This document shows positions 13,863 to 23,970 of a stretch of DNA of 45,810 nt, one piece after another. Below the pieces are notes generated by a model that saw only the letters and a list, made by a program, of their open reading frames with translations, searched no databases and had not been told where the DNA came from. This DNA is from a virus. The stretch covers positions 1-45,810 of the IMG/VR virus record IMGVR_UViG_3300025098_000085; one strand, 5' to 3'. Within the stretch, counting starts at the first letter, position 1, and the number at the start of each line of letters is the position of its first letter. The translations under genes and the position numbers were made by a program.

Positions 13863-14440
13863 GAATAAGCGAGGGTAGCGACTGCATGGATTGAACCAGT
13901 CGTACGAACGACATAATCAATACGATCAACAGCTGCTGCAGTTGTCGTTAGTGTCGGTGCAGTACCACCAGCAAAGTCCCAATAAGAACCCCACGCGGCT
14001 GTACGGCTACCAGTGCCATCTTGGACAAGGAAGATAGAACCGGATTGACCAGCAGTTAGGTTGGTAGGGTTGGCAATTGTTCGGTTGCCACCGAGTGTCA
14101 AAGTGTAGTTATTAGATGTTGCAAAATCAGGCGTTACCGTAGCGCCATCGGTCAACGTAGTGATAGTGCCACGCTGAGCAGCACTGTAAGTTTGAGCTAC
14201 GTCAGTCTTTGCAGTGTCGGCGTCATACCCTTGAATGGTTACGCCAATATCAGCGGTATTAGCCTTGGCCGATACGTCAGCTTGTGTAGAAACAAGGCTT
14301 GACCCTTCCTTAACATACAGTTTGTCTTGATCAGTTGCATAACAAATCTCACCCTCTTGAATATCAGAGACTGAGCTATTAAGATTAGAATATGTACCTC
14401 GCGCTACACGCAGAGGAGTCCGATTAGCAGGTGTTGGCAT
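13859..14440 (-). CDS. Tail fibre protein, short
   Basis: 193 aa. The N-terminus PTPANRTPLRVARGTYSNL and the E-G-E-I-C-Y-A-T-D-Q-D-K-L-Y-V-K-E-G block are typical of short fibre or collar-attached proteins. The C-terminal half is beta-rich (YTLTLGGNRTIANPTNL, TLTTTAAAVDRIDYVVR), resembling repeats found at phage fibre ends. It is encoded between the gp17-like fibre and the adhesin, so it likely forms an intermediate fibre piece. Confidence 0.75.
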   Translation of the reverse strand: MPTPANRTPLRVARGTYSNLNSSVSDIQEGEICYATDQDKLYVKEGSSLVSTQADVSAKANTADIGVTIQGYDADTAKTDVAQTYSAAQRGTITTLTDGATVTPDFATSNNYTLTLGGNRTIANPTNLTAGQSGSIFLVQDGTGSRTAAWGSYWDFAGGTAPTLTTTAAAVDRIDYVVRTTGSIHAVATLAYS

Positions 14441-16278
14441 TAGAATGATCCTCCGTCGAATGTTGTTGATGTTTGTACTAGTGAACCGCCGGTAGTAAAA
14501 TTGCCTCCATCGACAATTGCAATAACTTCAGCGTCGTCTACAGTCCATTTATTGGTTGCAGTTTTATATCTAAGGACTTGGTTGTTAGCGATAGGTTCCG
14601 TACCATTGATGATATTGGTAGAAGTAACTGCAAATGGATACGATCCAATACCAAAAGTTCCTAAGGAACTATTAACACTCAGTTCTCCATATAAGACACC
14701 ACTAATTGTGTTATCAGTAAGAGAATGAAAGGTCGTAGTATCTGTACGTTGAGTACCTGCATTATTCCAGTTTACATCTATAGAGTCACCACTAGAGAGC
14801 TGATTTATTAAATTATAAAACTGGAGGTTTGTGCTTTTCTCAAACCTAATAATAGCATTACCGCTGCTGTGGATCCCTATATATTGATTATAACCAGTAG
14901 GGTTGGTTGACGATGAAGGCCCAGCTAGAGTTGCCGTATTAGATGAAGGCTTATAAGCAAAATCAGTCTGCGTAATAATGGAAGATGCAATATCAGCAAA
15001 GCTAAGAACACCGCCACCATTTGTAGTAAGAGCTTGACCATTAGCACCAGTATCATTAGGTAGTGTCAGCGTATAGTTAGCACCGGCACTATGTGGTGGC
15101 CCTTTAATCTTGACGCCATGAGAGTTGTTTTCACAGTTGAGCGTCAGCTGTCCAGCACCATTCGTTGAATCACCCTTTACAACAGGCAGGGATTGAGTCA
15201 AATATCTGTTCTCAGGATCAGCAGCAAAATACTGCTGCCATGCCCACTTAGATGTAGACGAGTTGTACTGCAGTCGGATAGTCAGATCAGTAGATCCGAC
15301 AAAGCCTGTTGGTACACCAGATACAGCACTGTTGCTTTCAACACCAGTAGAATTAACAACCTCTACGCGATCCTCGTTAGCAGGGCTAGCAGGAAGGTTG
15401 GCGAGGGCGGCAATTGGTGTATAGAATGCGGCAGCAGACACAGCTGCAGAAGCAGCATTTGCAGTTGCACTAGCAGCATTAGCTGTCGTAACAGCTGCAG
15501 TTGCATTTGTATCTGCAGTGTTTGCGGTTGCAGTAGCTGCGTTTGCGGTTGTAACTGCTGTGTTAGCTGTTGTAGTGGCAGAGTTAGCAGTTGCAGTAGC
15601 TGTATTCGCATCAGCCTGAGCAGCTTGAGCAGCAGTAGTTGCTGCATTAGCAGCTGTTGTAGCTGTGTTAGCTGCGGTAGTTGCTGCTGCAGCATCTGTA
15701 GCTGCTGAGTTAGCAGTAGTAACTGCACTACTAGCATTTGTAGATGCAGTGTTTGCAGTAGTTACAGCGTTAGTTGCATTTGTAGATGCGGTATTAGCTG
15801 TAGCAACAGCAGCCGAAGCATTTGTGTTTGCTGTGTTTGCGGTTGCAATTGTAGAATTTGCAGTAGTAACTGCGTTATTTGCTGTTGTTGTTGCAGCGTT
15901 TGCAGTGGTAACTGCTGAATTAGCTGTAGTAACAGCAGACGCAGCAGTCGTGTTTGCAGTAATAACTTCGTTATCAGTTTCCTGAGTTGCAAAGTTATTT
16001 TGGGTGAAGTTAGCATTTAGATCTTCCGCTTTGATTGCTGATCCTGGGAAGAATGTAGCCTTAAGAGAGCTAATATTAGTATCGCGGAAGATACGAATTG
16101 TTACTCCATTAGCGGGAGCAGTAGTGAAGCTAAGGGTAGTAGCGTTGGCAAAGGTAAATGCAGTTGAAGCGGTCCCGTCAAGTGTTACCTTGACTTCTTC
16201 TTGCTCTAAATATTCAAATGTAAAGGAGTAGTTCGTAGTTGAACCATTCCCTGTAAAAGTATTGGATGTTACAGCCAT
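14440..16278 (-). CDS. Tail fibre with T7 gp17-type N-terminus
   Basis: 612 aa. Residues 1-105 match the T7 tail-fibre N-terminal domain that docks to the tail (NTFTGNGSTTNYSFTFEYL, then IRIFRDTNI, FFPGSAIKAEDLNANF). About 110-285 is a low-complexity Ala/Thr/Asn region of TTANxA units forming a long fibrous rod. The C-terminal half is beta-rich (ANYTLTLPNDTGANGQAL, VLRYKTATNKWTV). It carries the adhesin away from the capsid. Confidence 0.88.
   Translation of the reverse strand: MAVTSNTFTGNGSTTNYSFTFEYLEQEEVKVTLDGTASTAFTFANATTLSFTTAPANGVTIRIFRDTNISSLKATFFPGSAIKAEDLNANFTQNNFATQETDNEVITANTTAASAVTTANSAVTTANAATTTANNAVTTANSTIATANTANTNASAAVATANTASTNATNAVTTANTASTNASSAVTTANSAATDAAAATTAANTATTAANAATTAAQAAQADANTATATANSATTTANTAVTTANAATATANTADTNATAAVTTANAASATANAASAAVSAAAFYTPIAALANLPASPANEDRVEVVNSTGVESNSAVSGVPTGFVGSTDLTIRLQYNSSTSKWAWQQYFAADPENRYLTQSLPVVKGDSTNGAGQLTLNCENNSHGVKIKGPPHSAGANYTLTLPNDTGANGQALTTNGGGVLSFADIASSIITQTDFAYKPSSNTATLAGPSSSTNPTGYNQYIGIHSSGNAIIRFEKSTNLQFYNLINQLSSGDSIDVNWNNAGTQRTDTTTFHSLTDNTISGVLYGELSVNSSLGTFGIGSYPFAVTSTNIINGTEPIANNQVLRYKTATNKWTVDDAEVIAIVDGGNFTTGGSLVQTSTTFDGGSF
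15424..15950 (-). repeat. Ala/Thr/Asn rod repeat in tail fibre
   Basis: Tandem degenerate units of about 7-11 residues (AVTTANTAS, NAATATANTAD and the like), encoded by GCA/GCT/ACA-rich DNA. It produces long spurious ORFs on the plus strand and in another minus frame (Leu/Gln rich). Confidence 0.8.
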
Positions 16279-16295
16279 AACGCTTTGTTAAAAAA

Positions 16296-19200
16296 TTACC
16301 GAGAGAATTGTTCCATGTAGTCAAGGAAACGTTGAGCTTCGTCTTGTTTCCCGTTGCTAAGTAGATCTGTACTAACCTCTTGAATATAACGTCTACGAGT
16401 CATGTCAGAGTGAGTCGGTGAAGCAGCAATTGCTAGGTCCATTGCATACCTAAGCTCTTGATCAATTGCAGAATGAATACCTTCAAACGTGCTTAGATCA
16501 GGATTTAGACCAGCATTAACAGCTTCCATATAGCGTTGACGGAATCCTTCGACTCCACCAGGTACACGCTTCATAACACGATCAATACCTTCTGCAAACA
16601 ACTCATCACGTCCCATAATCTGAAGGATGTCAGAACGTTCTTCATTGGTTAGTTTAACTTTCCTGTAAGTGTTTAGAGTAGGACGTGCATCGTATTCAAT
16701 ATCAATCAAGAATTGTTTACGTGGACTAATCTTACCGTTAACTTTCCAAGGCATATACGTATTCCAAACCCTAGACATAAGGTTGTCAGGGACACCAACC
16801 TCACCACCATCAATATAGTCATACTTAGCAGGAAGCTGACCTTTGGTAAGTGGGTTGCGGTTACGCATCATGTCAAACAGTTCCGTCTCAACTTCCTTAA
16901 GACCTGGGTCCATCAGGCGAGAGATTTCTGCAAGTTGGCTAGAGCCTGGTACGGTAGCGCTAGTAAGGAAACTAGAACTCCATTTAGTAAGAGCGCCGGG
17001 GTTACCACTAATAATATCCATAAGCGGTTCCAGACCAGACAAAGCTGTTTTGTCAGTAATAGCAGAGCTGAGGACAAAACCTAACTTACGGAATTGCTCG
17101 CCAATCTCATTAGATGCAAGACTATCAAAGTTATCAATAATATCAACTGACAAAGACAGCCAAGTTGTAATAGGACCAAGGTTATCATAACTCACCCATT
17201 GACCGCCAGGCAGTCGAATAGAACGAGGCTTCCAATCTTGATTCCTACGTGCAGCTTGTTTCTGCTTGTCATAAAGACCATTACCAGTGATGTTATCGTT
17301 GAGCGCAGCATAGACTGCACCACTAACCATCAATGCACCCAAGGCTTTACGCCCCTTAAGGTCAGCACGGATCTCTTCGTATTTAGCACGTACAGTGTTA
17401 GGAGTTACTTCAACACCACGGGCTGCCAAAAGCTGCTCAACCTCTTGATAAGGCATGTTTTCAAACGGTTCTTTAAACGCATTCATGTCCTTAACAAACA
17501 CACCTACTGGGTTATAAGAAGCTGACAGTGCCAGTTCGTTCAGAGGTGTTTTGGTAAACAGCAAGAATGGTCGGAGAACAGGAGCACGCCTAATAACCTG
17601 AGACACAGCATCTGTAGCTACGTTGTCAAGGTTAAGTGCAATTTCACCAGCAGATTTACTAACAGCTTCGTCTGTAATCAAGCCGGTTTTATCAAACATT
17701 TTGTTGTACACCTTTTGTGACAACTCACCAGCTTTCTCTGCATCAAATGCTAGAAGACCACCTTTGGTAATGTCATCATATGCACGGCCACGGGCTTCAG
17801 CAAAGCCAACCATCGATTGTGTAAATCCATCCAAAGCTTGCATAGAACGTTGTCCAAACCGAAGCCAGGGATGATTAGCAAGGTCTTGCATGTTATTTAC
17901 CATCTCGGCAAATACCTGCGGACCATAATCACCTTGAGCAGCCTTAGCATCAGCAAATGAGTTAATAAGCTCAAGCTGTCTGGAAGGCATACCGTAGTCT
18001 TCACGCAGTGCAACTACTTCAGGATCCATACCTGACCGTTTGAACACCTGCTTCATGTAAGCAAATGAACCTTGTAGTGAATCACCAAACGCACTGTATT
18101 GATACCAGCCTCTACGTACAGTAGACATGTCGCCGTTAAGCATACCGCCCACCATGCCACGCAATGGTCGTTCAATAAGTTGAGCGCCTGCTGCCAAACC
18201 TGCTTTGATTGGTGTACCAAAAGCACTCAGTGTACCGTTGTACAGGTTTGAATAAAAACCTTTGAGAACAACAGAGGGGATCTCAGGGTTAAGGTCAATA
18301 AACGCTTTCCTCAGAATACCAGTAGATTCTTTCAGATACCGGTTCATCTTAGTGATAGTGTCTACATTACCGTCAGACAACTCATAAGCAAGCATCAAAG
18401 GGCTAAGCATTTCAGGTTGTGTGGTTGCGATTTCACGCAAGTTATCAACAGTAAACTTAGCTTCCTCTTTAATCTTAGCTAGAGCTGCTGCAGTCTCATC
18501 CTCTGCACCTTTAATAGCAGCTTGGATACGGTTTGCTTCTGCAGTAGTAATAGAATCTGCATCAGATTTAGACAGTTTATTAAACAAACCAAACATACTC
18601 TTAAACCGTTTGTCGGAATAAGCAGTCATGTTCTTCTGCACCGTTAGAAACTCAATACGATCAAGGATCTGTTCCTGTGCACGTTCAATAGCAGGTGTAC
18701 CCTCAGTAAGGCGCATACCTTGTGCCATGTCGGAGATCTGTCCAGCAAAAGAAGTACCTACGTACGCTTGTGCACGCATGTAATCCATGTTGACAAAATC
18801 ATCCATGTACTTATTCAACGCACCGACAACACCCTTATAGGCTGTTTCAGATAGCACAGAGACATTAGTAGTCTGATTAAGTCGTTGGTACTGAGCAAGG
18901 CTTGTACGTAGTTGATCTACGTTTTGTTCGTAGAACGTAGCAGCCAGACGTTCACCAGCATCTTTAATCTGTTCGCTACTAATCTCTGTACCTGTTGCAG
19001 TACGGTAACCGTATTCATCTGCTTCAGTCAAGACATCAGCAAGACCTTTTTGTACTGCCTGTTGGTTTTCAACACCCTCAAGGCTAAACTTAAGAGCACC
19101 CTCAGATATTGAGTTACCAATACGACCATACACAGTATCAATGTCACCAGCAATACGTGCAGCATCGATAGAAGCACCAACAATACCCAGGTCGTCTACA

Positions 19201-20183
19201 GAACGTGAGCCAACCTCTTGATAACCATAAAGATCATGGTAACCAAAGATAGGATTGTTAGGATCGTCAGCCTTAGTTACGTTGTAGCTACCAAGTTCAT
19301 CCAAAGAATCAGAACGTTTTGCAGCAGATGTTTCGATAACATCCTCTACATCACCTTCTGCTACGCGCATACGCTCTAGAGCAGCAGCAGCCTTCTCAGT
19401 TTTAGGGACTGGTGCACCCTGTTGCAAGCCACGTACACTACGGAATAGCTTGTTAAGACCAAGCAGCATGTCAGTACCAATACCAAGGTAGGCACCTTCT
19501 GTTACGTTCTTAGCACGCTTAGTTTCAGGGCTGTCGCTATCAAGTGTAGCAAGATCTTCAGGTACCCAGCCAAACCAGCGAGGCCATGTCTTACGAAGTG
19601 TACCAGCTAGGTTGTCGTCTTGCTGGTTGATCTCTACTGTGTAATCTACAGCAGCACCAGCTCCAGCAGTAAATGCCATGTTGCCTAAGTGCTTGGTAAG
19701 AGGATCGTTAAGGAACTTACCTAGCTTGGTAACCTTACCTACTTGACCAGCGCGAGCGGCTAGACCAGCAGCTCCAGCACCACCAAGTGCTACAGTTGGG
19801 ATAACAATAGAAGAGATCTCTCGAACACTTTGGTTAACGTCGTTTTCAAATTTAGGAGCCTTAGGAATATCTACATTAGGAATGAGATTAAGTGCATCAA
19901 CTACAAAGTCTGATACACCAGCTACAGCTGCCTGCTTAGAAGTAGGGTCTGTGTAAAAACTTTCAGGCTGACCTAGGATTTGAGGTTCTTCTGTTTGTTG
20001 CGGAGGTGCCTCTGCAGGAGCAGCCGTAGCTGCAGCCTGGGACACCTCAGGTTGTTCAACTTCTGGCTGAAGCTGCTCCAGATTAGCATCGATGGTTGCT
20101 TGCTCTTGGGCAAGTTCAGCCTTCTGCTCTGGAGTCAGCTCCGGGAGCGTACCCCCTAGAAGTTGATCTTCATAATCATTCAT
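16296..20183 (-). CDS. Internal virion protein, T7 gp16-like
   Basis: 1295 aa, the largest gene. Its position after gp14- and gp15-like genes and before the fibre identifies it as the large ejection protein that helps DNA cross the cell envelope. The N-terminal 90 residues are Glu/Gln/Pro rich; about 110-170 is hydrophobic and Gly/Ala rich (VALGGAGAAGLAARAGQ, NMAFTAGAGAAVDYTV). The remainder is mostly helical. I do not see the transglycosylase found at the N-terminus of T7 gp16; a lysozyme-like segment is in the neighbour instead. Confidence 0.82.
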   Translation of the reverse strand: MNDYEDQLLGGTLPELTPEQKAELAQEQATIDANLEQLQPEVEQPEVSQAAATAAPAEAPPQQTEEPQILGQPESFYTDPTSKQAAVAGVSDFVVDALNLIPNVDIPKAPKFENDVNQSVREISSIVIPTVALGGAGAAGLAARAGQVGKVTKLGKFLNDPLTKHLGNMAFTAGAGAAVDYTVEINQQDDNLAGTLRKTWPRWFGWVPEDLATLDSDSPETKRAKNVTEGAYLGIGTDMLLGLNKLFRSVRGLQQGAPVPKTEKAAAALERMRVAEGDVEDVIETSAAKRSDSLDELGSYNVTKADDPNNPIFGYHDLYGYQEVGSRSVDDLGIVGASIDAARIAGDIDTVYGRIGNSISEGALKFSLEGVENQQAVQKGLADVLTEADEYGYRTATGTEISSEQIKDAGERLAATFYEQNVDQLRTSLAQYQRLNQTTNVSVLSETAYKGVVGALNKYMDDFVNMDYMRAQAYVGTSFAGQISDMAQGMRLTEGTPAIERAQEQILDRIEFLTVQKNMTAYSDKRFKSMFGLFNKLSKSDADSITTAEANRIQAAIKGAEDETAAALAKIKEEAKFTVDNLREIATTQPEMLSPLMLAYELSDGNVDTITKMNRYLKESTGILRKAFIDLNPEIPSVVLKGFYSNLYNGTLSAFGTPIKAGLAAGAQLIERPLRGMVGGMLNGDMSTVRRGWYQYSAFGDSLQGSFAYMKQVFKRSGMDPEVVALREDYGMPSRQLELINSFADAKAAQGDYGPQVFAEMVNNMQDLANHPWLRFGQRSMQALDGFTQSMVGFAEARGRAYDDITKGGLLAFDAEKAGELSQKVYNKMFDKTGLITDEAVSKSAGEIALNLDNVATDAVSQVIRRAPVLRPFLLFTKTPLNELALSASYNPVGVFVKDMNAFKEPFENMPYQEVEQLLAARGVEVTPNTVRAKYEEIRADLKGRKALGALMVSGAVYAALNDNITGNGLYDKQKQAARRNQDWKPRSIRLPGGQWVSYDNLGPITTWLSLSVDIIDNFDSLASNEIGEQFRKLGFVLSSAITDKTALSGLEPLMDIISGNPGALTKWSSSFLTSATVPGSSQLAEISRLMDPGLKEVETELFDMMRNRNPLTKGQLPAKYDYIDGGEVGVPDNLMSRVWNTYMPWKVNGKISPRKQFLIDIEYDARPTLNTYRKVKLTNEERSDILQIMGRDELFAEGIDRVMKRVPGGVEGFRQRYMEAVNAGLNPDLSTFEGIHSAIDQELRYAMDLAIAASPTHSDMTRRRYIQEVSTDLLSNGKQDEAQRFLDYMEQFSR

Positions 20184-20185
20184 AA

Positions 20186-22897
20186 TTACTGATTAGTAAA
20201 CTCTTCGCGTGCAGAAATCATAGCAGGACGAAGCTTTTCTCGACTAATACTTGCTTTGTTTACACCATCATTATAATAACTACGGCCGTTTCTATACTCG
20301 ATCGAAGCGTATTCTTGTGACAGTTCATCCATAGCTAGTTCAATGTTATCACTTTTTCCTTGCAAATACGCTGCAAGGTTTTCTCTACCAGGTTTATTGA
20401 ACAAAGTACCCATAAACATCTTAAGTTGGTTTTCAGGGGTAAACTTTTCATCCAATGAAAGACCAACACGTTGAGCAGCTACTTCAGGATATAGGATTTG
20501 GTAAGAACCTGCTGCAGCAGAAGCTCGTCCATCTTTTAGTTTTTCTTTTTGAAGCTCGACAACCTCTGAAATTGACATGTCAAGCATTTCTGGGTAATTT
20601 TCACCTGGAAACATTGAGGTAGGGCTTCCTTCTCCAGAGCTAACCAAGGCTGCTAAACCTTGCACACCAGGCGGCAAGGGTTGATTCAAACGAGTAGGGG
20701 CGGTAGCAAGTGTGCCATCCATCATTCTATCAGCCCTACTCATACGGCTCAGGTGGCTACCAGAGTTACGGTAAGTGTTAATCAACCTACCAGTAATTGG
20801 TGTAATTTTATCAGCAATAGCCTGAACCTGTGTATCCATAGCAACAGGAGGTTGAGAGAGACCACTAGCAAGGAAGTTGATAGCAACCAAAGGTGATACA
20901 CCCATAATAGCTGCACGCCTTCTAAGTTGTGGCGTCACTTCACCTCTCTGCATAGGATAGTAATCTTCATAAAAATCATTCTGACCATAAGCATTTACAG
21001 CAGCATAAGCATCTTTTCTAAAGTTAGGTGTCTGGGAGCTTTCAATAAAATCCCGATCTTTTTGCAAAGCTTCCTGATAATTTACAGCACCTTGAGCCTG
21101 ACTTTGAACAGTCTTAGTATAATGACCTTTAGTGCTGATAGCACCGGTAGTAGCTTGGATACTGGAGATGATACCTAACCTACCAGAAACAGCTTCTGAA
21201 ATAGGCACACCATTCAATACATCGTTTTTAAGCTGTTGTAATTGTTCAGCCTTAAAGAGGATAGTAGTCCAATGATCTTTGTTACCTACACGACCTTTAG
21301 CAACCCTTGGGTGTTCTGTAATCGCATTACCGACAGCAGTGACACCATCCTGGTAGGTTTGATCTTGCATAAGTAAATCTTGTTTCTGAATCAACGGTGT
21401 ATACTTTTGCTTAAGTGCAAAGCTAACACCCTTTTGATCAAGATCCTGTAGAGTAAGAGTACCTTTGTTCAACTTATCGTCAAACACTTCTGTATAGGCA
21501 GTTTCAAACCGTACGCTATCCAGCTCCTTTCTAGCAAGTTGTGTAGCCTTAGATTCAAACCCAGGGAGACCACTATCTTTATCATTTTCTTCTAATCTAA
21601 TAAGGTCTTCTTTACTAATACTTCCGTCTGCAGCAATCTCATTATATATATTAATGCCATTGCCTTCATACTCATTTTGCCGAAGAGCCTGACCTTCCCG
21701 ATAAACCGCAGTTTCTGCCCGTTTTCGTGTATTAAGAGCCTGGTTAAATGTAGCGTTATCAGATAGACCAGCACGTGATGACCCGTAAGAAGTCAGTTCA
21801 CCAGTTTGTGTATAGTTAGCACCTTGATACTGGAAGTCACGCAGGCTTTCAATATCTTGAGAGCTTAAACCATCTTGTGAAAAGTCAATTGATTTATTTG
21901 TAACCCATTCAGCAAACAGTTCAAACTTCTCTGCAGAAGGTGAGTCTGTTAACCACTCTGCGACACCAGCAGATTTAGCTGTCCCCCAAGCGTGATTCAA
22001 TGCCTTAAAGTTATTTTGTTTGACAATAGACTCTTGTTCTTTGCGACCTTCTTTATCTAGATTGCTAAGGAATTGAGTCTGAGAGCGACGCATGATTGGG
22101 TAAACATACGTGTTAAGCATGTTTGCATTCATACCCCGACCGTCTTCACTTACAAAGCTTGCGGCATATTCACTCTCAAATGCCTTTAAGTTTGCCCGTC
22201 GTTCTTCAACTGTAGCATTAGGGTTTTCTTCGTCAAACCTCGCTTGCTCTTGCTGAGCAGCAGTATGGTAACTGTAGGCAGTGTTTTGAGCTACACCAAT
22301 ATTATTGATAAAAGCTTTGCTAGCACGTCTTTCGTACAATGCAAAGAGGGCATCTACATTACCACCCTCTGCAAGCTTTTGCCGCATAAACTCTGTTTGT
22401 TGGAATTCAGACTTAGTAAGATTGTCTCCCAAAGCCTGAATAGCTACAACTGTTTTGTAATCAGCTCCAGCTGCATAGGCTATTTTAGCATTTTCCTGCT
22501 GGTTACGCTTAAGATCTAGTTCTTGGTATTGACCATACAACTCAAAAGCAGACTTAGAGAAAGCACTGAGTTGCTTAAAAGTATCTGCAGTTTGTGCTGC
22601 AGCAATCTTATCGTTCCGAGTCGCGATCTCGTTATCACGACGGAGAGCATCTAGAAATGCTTTTCGGTTTTCAGTTTCAAGTTTAAAGTTCTGTTCACGT
22701 TGATTTTCTTCTACACCTTGTGCAAGCTTCTGCGCTTGTAGGTATAGATTGTTTTGTCTTTCTAGAGACGCCTGAGCCCGCTGTTTACCACGGATGGTGC
22801 GGGCTGTTTCTTCTTTAATTTTACCGGTTTCGTCAGGAGCTTGGATCTGGTAATCCCTAAAGCTCCCCTGCTGTGCAAAGCTTTTAAATTTAGACAT
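20186..22897 (-). CDS. Internal virion protein, T7 gp15-like, with lysozyme-like end
   Basis: 903 aa. Mostly charged helical sequence (Gln/Lys/Glu rich at 20-110). From about 747 the sequence changes: GLAALVSSGEGSPTS, then A-A-A-G-S-Y-Q-I-L-Y-P and L-D-E-K-F-T-P-E-N-Q-L-K-M-F resemble lambda-R-type muramidases/transglycosylases, with Glu of the S-G-E-G as candidate catalytic residue and G-x-Y-Q as the substrate motif. It would open peptidoglycan during DNA entry. Order in the operon is gp14, gp15, gp16. Confidence 0.8.
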   Translation of the reverse strand: MSKFKSFAQQGSFRDYQIQAPDETGKIKEETARTIRGKQRAQASLERQNNLYLQAQKLAQGVEENQREQNFKLETENRKAFLDALRRDNEIATRNDKIAAAQTADTFKQLSAFSKSAFELYGQYQELDLKRNQQENAKIAYAAGADYKTVVAIQALGDNLTKSEFQQTEFMRQKLAEGGNVDALFALYERRASKAFINNIGVAQNTAYSYHTAAQQEQARFDEENPNATVEERRANLKAFESEYAASFVSEDGRGMNANMLNTYVYPIMRRSQTQFLSNLDKEGRKEQESIVKQNNFKALNHAWGTAKSAGVAEWLTDSPSAEKFELFAEWVTNKSIDFSQDGLSSQDIESLRDFQYQGANYTQTGELTSYGSSRAGLSDNATFNQALNTRKRAETAVYREGQALRQNEYEGNGINIYNEIAADGSISKEDLIRLEENDKDSGLPGFESKATQLARKELDSVRFETAYTEVFDDKLNKGTLTLQDLDQKGVSFALKQKYTPLIQKQDLLMQDQTYQDGVTAVGNAITEHPRVAKGRVGNKDHWTTILFKAEQLQQLKNDVLNGVPISEAVSGRLGIISSIQATTGAISTKGHYTKTVQSQAQGAVNYQEALQKDRDFIESSQTPNFRKDAYAAVNAYGQNDFYEDYYPMQRGEVTPQLRRRAAIMGVSPLVAINFLASGLSQPPVAMDTQVQAIADKITPITGRLINTYRNSGSHLSRMSRADRMMDGTLATAPTRLNQPLPPGVQGLAALVSSGEGSPTSMFPGENYPEMLDMSISEVVELQKEKLKDGRASAAAGSYQILYPEVAAQRVGLSLDEKFTPENQLKMFMGTLFNKPGRENLAAYLQGKSDNIELAMDELSQEYASIEYRNGRSYYNDGVNKASISREKLRPAMISAREEFTNQ

Positions 22898-22900
22898 AGG

Positions 22901-23968
22901 TTAGCCGTTAGGGTTATTATAACTTTGAATACCGGCGGCAATACTCAAACCAGACTGTGCACCTTGGATAGCACCGCTAAGACCAGCCAGGAGTGGGCTA
23001 GATGTCATAGCAACATTCTTCATCGGCTTAGGAGGCTTGGCAGGTTTGAACACATCTTGATATTCAGGACGTGGCAGCGCAATCGGTTTAGGCATAGGCG
23101 GTGCAATCTCAGGCTTAAGTGCAATACTTGCTGCAGCATTGATAGCAGCTTGCAGTGATTGACCTTTAATTTTAGTACGTGCTGCCTTATCACTCATCGC
23201 AATACTGTCCCTAGTAAATTCAAAACCAACCTGATCCATGACCAGTTGTTGATTCATCTTAAAAAATTCTTGGTCAGTTGCTTCTAAATCAAACATAAGT
23301 TTATCAACAATAGCAGTTTGATTTGCTCCACTTTCTGCTAACATACCTTGTACGTTCTTAGCAGCACTACGTCCAGACATACCACGAGCTTGTGAAGCAC
23401 CTGCTGCCTTTGCTGCTGAAACCCTTTCCCGCTGCACCGTGCTGACTGCAGCTGATTTAGATGATCGTTTCTTAAGACCAACACCAGCTGCGGCGGCACC
23501 ATAATTTAAAAGCGTTTGAGTCTCGTCTAATGCTAAAGAGATCTCTTGTTCATGCTTTAATCTATCTTGATCAATATTAGCAGCTTTTGTTGCAAGTAGG
23601 TTGAAACTGTTCTGTTGTAATGCAGTAGAAACTGATTGATCATATACACGGTTAGCTTGGGCAAATTCGTAAGCACGAATACCCATGTCATAATTATAAC
23701 GCTGAACCGATTGATACTCTTGAAACTGAAGGTTAGCTTCGTTGTTTCTCTTTGTAATTTCAAGACCTTCAACAGCAAATTCATACTGCCGTCCTGCTTC
23801 TCCACCAAGTTTTTTACCTTTTCCGTATTGGAAGTTGTAAACATCCTTGTTATATTTATTTTGCCGGCTAGCGGCTTTTCTGGCTTGAGAGTTTTGTTGG
23901 GATTGACCAATTCCACTCATGACGCCGCCCAGTACTGCCCCGCCTAAGGCGATCCATCCTGCTGGCAT
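22901..23968 (-). CDS. Internal virion protein, T7 gp14-like
   Basis: 355 aa. The N-terminal Gly/Ala-rich hydrophobic stretch (IALGGAVLGGVMSGIGQ) is followed by a long helical region (QARKAASRQNKYNKDVYNF) and a Pro/Lys-rich segment near 300 (PALPRP, PAKPPKPMK). The C-terminus returns to a Gly/Ala/Ser-rich helix. Length and place right after tail tube B match the smallest ejection protein, which forms the outer-membrane pore in T7. Confidence 0.8.
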   Translation of the reverse strand: MPAGWIALGGAVLGGVMSGIGQSQQNSQARKAASRQNKYNKDVYNFQYGKGKKLGGEAGRQYEFAVEGLEITKRNNEANLQFQEYQSVQRYNYDMGIRAYEFAQANRVYDQSVSTALQQNSFNLLATKAANIDQDRLKHEQEISLALDETQTLLNYGAAAAGVGLKKRSSKSAAVSTVQRERVSAAKAAGASQARGMSGRSAAKNVQGMLAESGANQTAIVDKLMFDLEATDQEFFKMNQQLVMDQVGFEFTRDSIAMSDKAARTKIKGQSLQAAINAAASIALKPEIAPPMPKPIALPRPEYQDVFKPAKPPKPMKNVAMTSSPLLAGLSGAIQGAQSGLSIAAGIQSYNNPNG

Positions 23969-23970
23969 AA

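Noticed and set aside
15424-15950. Possible CRISPR-like array
   Set aside because: Repeats are degenerate, in frame and lack unique spacers of constant size; they encode a fibre rod.
15193-15985. Cys/Ser-rich and Val/Ala-rich plus-strand ORFs and Leu/Gln-rich minus-strand ORF
   Set aside because: By-products of the Ala/Thr/Asn repeat in the tail fibre read in other frames.
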